Shown one piece after another: positions 61,101 through 64,000 of a stretch of DNA of 64,000 nt. Below the pieces are notes generated by a model, which searched no databases, was not told the DNA's origin, and saw only the letters and a program-made list of their open reading frames with translations. Source of the DNA: Oryzias latipes (lineage: Eukaryota; Chordata; Actinopteri; Beloniformes; Adrianichthyidae); contig NC_019880.2 of assembly GCF_002234675.1 (NCBI RefSeq), forward strand, positions 21,381,789-21,445,788, written 5' to 3'. The position numbers and the translations under genes were made by a program. The number at the start of each line of letters is the position of its first letter. The stretch's first letter is position 1.

Positions 61101-61947
61101 GCAGGCCAGGTTGGATGAACAAATGTTTATATGGAGGCACCTGTCACACCTGTGTGACAGGAGTGTTGCTTTAATAAAAACTCCACAATGAAAGCCTTGT
61201 TATCATGATGAGGGATTCTGTTCACTGAAACCAACATGGCACTGAGAGGAGGCTTTTAATTTGAAACAAGAGGCCCTGGAGGAACCCGTGTCATGTGGTT
61301 CTGCGTTTAGGTTGGCGTCAGGAAAACAACCTGGAGAGCAGCAGAATGATGAAGCGGCTTTAGAAAGCTGGGAAACTGTTGTGTTTTTGGACTTGAGTGG
61401 AAAGTGTGTTCAGTTAGCCTCTTGTTTCTGTGTAAAAACTTCCAGGCTAGCGGCGTCGCTGGCTGCATGGATGAATGGACAAAGGCTCCCAGAGAATTTG
61501 CTGATAAAATAGTGCCCGGATGTGAGTGTGCAGTGAGTAATCTGTAATCTGACTTCAGTATTAAACCGGGTCAGAGAGCAAAGCTTCAGAGCGGTTTTCC
61601 TGAATGGTCTCCGTCTGTGTCCGTCCTGAAAGTGCGGACGCAGACCGACAGACCCGGCAATCAACAATGAAAAACCAGAGTCACACAAAAGACACTGCTG
61701 ATGTGAAAAAACTCATCCTGTAAGAAAATATGAACGAATATTTCCGTTCAGCCGGATTTACGTCAGTGGGTCCTTCACCTGTCTTTGAACGGGTCAGCGC
61801 CTTGCTTTTGGGCGAAGCAGCATGGCCCAGATTGTCCTCCTGGTTTTGGAAGAAGCCTCCGCCGTTCCTCGAAGAGCTGGCAGGTGAGCTCGGACCTGAG
61901 AGAGAAGCAGGAGCTTCAGAAGAAACACCAGAGGTCCCACAAAACAT
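43151..61947 (-). CDS. exoc3l4: EXOC3L4-like Sec6-family protein, 12 coding exons (5' end uncertain)
   Basis: Exons (minus, 5' to 3'): 61947-61779, 59318-59097, 57475-56857, 54646-54529, 53089-52964, 52684-52584, 50554-50456, 48468-48345, 47924-47802, 46475-46290, 45912-45791, 43370-43151. Frame is open throughout and ends at TAA, giving 742 residues if the ATG at 61947 is used. A good acceptor (pyrimidines then CAG, exon from 61895) lies inside that first segment, so the true first exon may be further upstream and unseen. The N-terminal ~130 residues are low-complexity, with a basic patch (LKKGSSIRRSLRFGIKK) followed by an acidic stretch. The large exon begins VMEINKLIEMEVLEEAHLNL and opens the Sec6-like helical region. 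The C-terminus reads YPDFSKKHLVAVLFFRGDL, matching the same landmark in the neighbouring tnfaip2-like gene. Exon order and intron phases of the last ten exons match that gene. Likely role: exocyst-related vesicle tethering, inferred only. exoc3l4 is favoured over a second tnfaip2 by length and gene order. Confidence 0.8.
43440..43850 (+). repeat. interspersed repeat (family of 22745 and 62200)
   Basis: It contains TTTTCTAGGACAAAGTTTC, CCCCTAGCTAACATTAGC and CCAGATTCCAGCTCAGACC in the same order as the other two copies. It lies in an intron of the exoc3l4-like gene. Confidence 0.6.
45061..45089. repeat. C run followed by (CA)n microsatellite
   Basis: A run of C followed by about nine CA units. 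Intronic. Confidence 0.85.
46131..46199. repeat. perfect 34-bp palindrome with single-base centre
   Basis: The left arm 46131-46164 (GTTTGAAGACTGTGTGTCAT then TTTGCCGACAGCCG) is exactly the reverse complement of 46166-46199, with one G between. It lies in the intron between exons 46475-46290 and 45912-45791 of the exoc3l4-like gene. A hairpin with no proper loop. Confidence 0.95.
48278..48299 (+). repeat. 22-base G run in an intron
   Basis: It begins about 46 bases downstream of the donor of exon 48468-48345. The transcript would carry a C run, and the other DNA strand could form a G-quadruplex. Confidence 0.9.
48586..49207. mobile_element. 622-bp MITE with TTAA target duplication
   Basis: The ends GGCCGCGTCACACAG and CTGTGGGACACGGCC are inverted, with TTAA at 48582-48585 and 49208-49211. 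A TTAA target suggests piggyBac or Kolobok. Subterminal TACGTACATTTT and AAAATGTACGTAGTGGC are also inverted. Intronic in the exoc3l4-like gene. Confidence 0.75.
49212..50455. other. intron of the exoc3l4-like gene, nothing further
   Basis: No exon beyond the flanking ones was seen. Confidence 0.4.
51304..51350. repeat. 20-bp inverted repeat built of smaller palindromes
   Basis: TGCATCTAAAGATGCAGATG (51304-51323) and its exact reverse complement (51331-51350) enclose 7 bases. Each arm is itself largely palindromic (GCATCT..AGATGC). Confidence 0.95.
51545..52280 (+). mobile_element. non-LTR retrotransposon RT C-terminal fragment
   Basis: DIHVIGEKIQIVSQHKYIWL then ILDSQLTFKAH and CLRSMIFSHFDYCKTSWTQA are RT thumb and C-terminal landmarks. 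Later frames keep KLMYKVLHELEK. It is frame-broken and intronic, between exons 52684-52584 and 50554-50456. Confidence 0.65.
53815..53856. repeat. perfect 17-bp hairpin
   Basis: CCCACCCCCTTTTCCCA and TGGGAAAAGGGGGTGGG are separated by CATGATGA. Intronic. Confidence 0.95.
55168..55368 (+). repeat. tRNA-derived SINE
   Basis: The head AGTTTAGCTCAGGCAGTAGA resembles a tRNA A box and GGCATATCAATCCCC a decayed B box. A fish-SINE body (GATGGGTCAAAATGCAGAG) and an AT-rich TATCAATTATTATTA tail follow. Plus strand, antisense to the host gene. Confidence 0.65.
55600..56850. other. intron of the exoc3l4-like gene, nothing further
   Basis: No supported exon or named element. Confidence 0.35.
58079..58749 (+). 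mobile_element. Harbinger-like non-autonomous DNA element
   Basis: The ends CTGCGTTTCCATCACAC and ATAGTCAATGGAAACGCAG are inverted. The plus-strand frame from 58356 includes FWEMVVGDFPEELWIQQFHM then RRSTSDELCDAVGPLVAP, resembling the N-terminus of Harbinger transposases. The catalytic core is missing. Intronic in the exoc3l4-like gene. Confidence 0.55.
59330..60240. other. intron of the exoc3l4-like gene, nothing recognised
   Basis: No exon between 59318 and 61779 was found. Confidence 0.35.
60250..60613 (+). mobile_element. partial copy of the TTAA MITE (right end)
   Basis: CGCATGAACCAC, GTGGTTTTAACGTGGTTC and AAAATGTACGTAGTGGCTGT match the right half of 48586-49207. The TTAA end is not kept. 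Confidence 0.65.
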
Positions 61948-62199
61948 CTCCTGTTTACTTTCTGGTTCAAGTGATTTGGTGTCCTGACATTTACCAAACC
62001 AAACACTTCATTGACTGTAAATATTTGCTTATGCAAACAGCAGAACTCCACAGAGTAAAAGTGAAAGCCAGCAGCCTGCTGACTCTCTCAGTCATTTCTG
62101 CTGAGAGATGACTTTTCGTTAAGCTCTAGACATGCAGTCAGGAAGCCCTCACACCTAACACCACCGGCTGATTTTAAAGACCGTGTTAAACTGCTAACC

Positions 62200-62700
62200 G
62201 AGACTTAAGGCTCCTCTGAGATCATCTTCTGATCTCTTTTCAAAGCGTTCCCAGTCGTCTTTTCATTTTGATTATGTAATTTTTAGACAAAACAAAACAA
62301 AACTCATGTCCTTTTCTAGGACATAGTTCCTGCAGAGTAAGCCCACCCTACTCTCTCCCTCTAGCTTACAGCCCCTCACAACCCCAACCTAACGTTAGCG
62401 GTGCAACAGAAACAGCAGCAACATCAGATCCATCCAGATTCCAGCTCAAAGCAGGAAAACAAAGACGTTCACGGATCTATTTGTCTGACAGTGGATGATC
62501 AGAAGCATGAAGCTATGGTAACTCTCACCCCCTTTACCTTAAAGGGGGTAAGAGTTTATAAGATTTTTCTTCTTCTCACTCCCTTTTGGACTTGTGTTTA
62601 TATAATTTTGTCTTGTCTTGTTTTATATAATTTTCTTGTTTTATATCATTTTTGTCTTATTTTGTTATTTTACACTTGTCCAAACTAAAAAGGTTACTAC
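62200..62700 (+). repeat. interspersed repeat (family of 22745 and 43440)
   Basis: It shares TTTTCTAGGACATAGTTC, CTAACGTTAGCGG and CCAGATTCCAGCTCAAAGC with the other copies. An imperfect 16-bp hairpin (AACTCTCACCCCCTTT/AAAGGGGGTAAGAGTT) lies at 62520-62556. Confidence 0.55.
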
Positions 62701-63039
62701 TACTACTATGCCATAGCTTCTACGTCACAGCTTTAAGTTTATCATCTGTTTCTGATTCACAACATTTTGAATAAAGAAATACCTAGAAATGCAGTTTTAA
62801 GATTAATTTTCTTTATGTATGTCCTCCATTATGAGAAAAAAGCTACGAGAACACGTCAAAAAGACAATTTTTATTGGAGAGGGTCTCTAAGGTTGAAGAC
62901 TGAATCATGAGTCCAGGTGAGGGGGACCAAGCTTTTTCTGTGAGGAGCCTCAGCTGTTGAATGATTTCCCCCCCCCCACCTGTATATGACAACTGACCAG
63001 TTTTCATTTACAACTTCCACTTTTCAGAGTGGCTTTTTT

Positions 63040-63200
63040 CATTTAATCAGTGCCAGGGTTTCACGGTGCCGGTCCCTAGCCTGGATAAATACTGAGGGTT
63101 GTGTTAGGAGGGGCATCCGACCGGAAATCTTTGCCAAACCAAATGTGCGAATCAGACCTATGAAGATGGAGGAAGCTGATTGGCTGTGGTGACCCATTTG
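63040..63200 (+). repeat. teleost retroposon tail (opposite copy of 24325-24524)
   Basis: GGTGCCGGTCCCTAGCCTGG, GTTAGGAGGGGCATCCGACC and TGGCTGTGGTGACCC follow the same consensus as the 24.3 kb copy. Confidence 0.55.
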
Positions 63201-64000
63201 TCCAATTTTACTGTATTTCATTTAGTGACTGTGTCCCTGTTTAGTCAGTAGTTTTATATTTTCATTATACTTTATTCTTCATCTTGGTTTTTCATTGACG
63301 TGAAGCTCTTTAGTGCCTTTTAGTGCTTTATGGTGTTTTAAGTTCACCCACTTATTTATGCAAACTGGACCACAGATGATTTTACAACAAAGACTTAATT
63401 CATCTCAGTTGTGAAAAAAGTCTTCTTCCTTTCTCCTCTTGTCAGCCGAAGCCAGAACCAGAGACCTGACAGCAGCAGAACATATGGAAGCTGAGCTGCA
63501 TTATGCAGAGCTCGCCTTCACTCTTGTTTTTCATGCTGATGAAAGGAAGAACGCGTGAAGTCCCACAAACCACGGTTAAGTCGACTTAGAGGAACCGGTT
63601 CCTTTGGGAAAAACCCAAAGAGATTCAGCCGGTGGATTTCCAAACCAGTTCCTAAAGTGACAAATATGTACTTTTGTGTCAGGAAGACGTTCACTATCAT
63701 TTACTCTGAAATGGTAGCAGTTAACTCAAACCTTTAGAGACTACTTCTTTACTTAAACAGGATGTTATTGTTGACGTTCAAATAGGTTGAAAGACCTACG
63801 TATTTCCTTCTATTATCATTGTTTCTTTATCTTCTTGATTGTATTATTATTATTATTATTTTAGAATCAATTTCACACTGTCCTAAGAGAATGTCCATAT
63901 GACATTCTCAGCTGCAGCTTCATATGGATTTTTTTCAGCATCAACTCCTGTTATAATCTTTCAGTGAGTCTTTAAGTACATTTACAATAAAGGACTGTTT
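63200..64000. other. right edge of window, nothing recognised
   Basis: An (ATT)n run lies near 63845. An unseen first exon of the exoc3l4-like gene could lie here or beyond the window. Confidence 0.3.

Noticed and set aside
1-64000. CRISPR arrays, bacterial operons, rRNA or functional tRNA genes
   Set aside because: None seen; the window is vertebrate, and the only tRNA-like sequence is a decayed SINE head.

Overview
The window looks like a TE-rich stretch of a teleost fish genome. Two protein-coding genes have fish-style introns, including several of 62-80 nt. Between and inside them lies a dense mix of teleost-type repeats: L1-like, Nimb/I-like, L2/CR1-like and R2-group (R4/Dong-like) LINEs, a tRNA-derived SINE, DANA-like SINEs, Harbinger, hAT, Tc1/mariner and TTAA-target DNA elements, and solo LTRs. 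The species cannot be fixed from sequence alone; a medaka-like percomorph is plausible.

The only host genes I can support are two tandem, same-orientation paralogues of the Sec6/EXOC3-like family, both on the minus strand. Gene B (about 43.15-61.95 kb, 12 coding exons) best fits exoc3l4. Gene A (12.50-18.22 kb, 11 coding exons, 632 residues) best fits tnfaip2. I rebuilt both exon by exon; reading phase is continuous through every junction. The last ten exons of the two genes match one-to-one in order and intron phase, and both penultimate coding exons are 122 nt. The order EXOC3L4 then TNFAIP2 on one strand is the arrangement known in mammals. Gene A has a candidate promoter with a TATA-like box and a near-canonical NF-kB site, which suits a TNF-inducible gene.

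Layout: 0-5.65 kb is one old L1-like LINE (minus strand) split by two solo LTRs, a complete 1.3 kb mariner-type element and a small unclassified insertion. 6.8-10.3 kb holds a repeat shared with 28.4 kb and a Harbinger element nested inside another copy of itself. 10.85-12.1 kb is a Nimb/I-type LINE tail ending next to the 3' end of gene A. 12.2-18.8 kb is gene A. 18.8-43.1 kb is the intergenic space: an L2/CR1-like LINE with a hAT MITE, a templated duplication of that LINE-plus-MITE piece inserted at 23.2 kb between 96-bp direct repeats, a third Harbinger copy, then a cluster (27-38 kb) of long-inverted-repeat foldback elements, including a 3.7 kb inverted-repeat structure, next to an R4-like LINE interrupted by an L2 LINE. 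43.15-61.95 kb is gene B, whose introns carry a TTAA-flanked MITE, LINE and SINE copies, a Harbinger-like element and several near-perfect hairpins, the most striking a 34-bp perfect palindrome with a one-base centre at 46.13-46.20 kb. 62-64 kb holds more repeats and no gene I can recognise.
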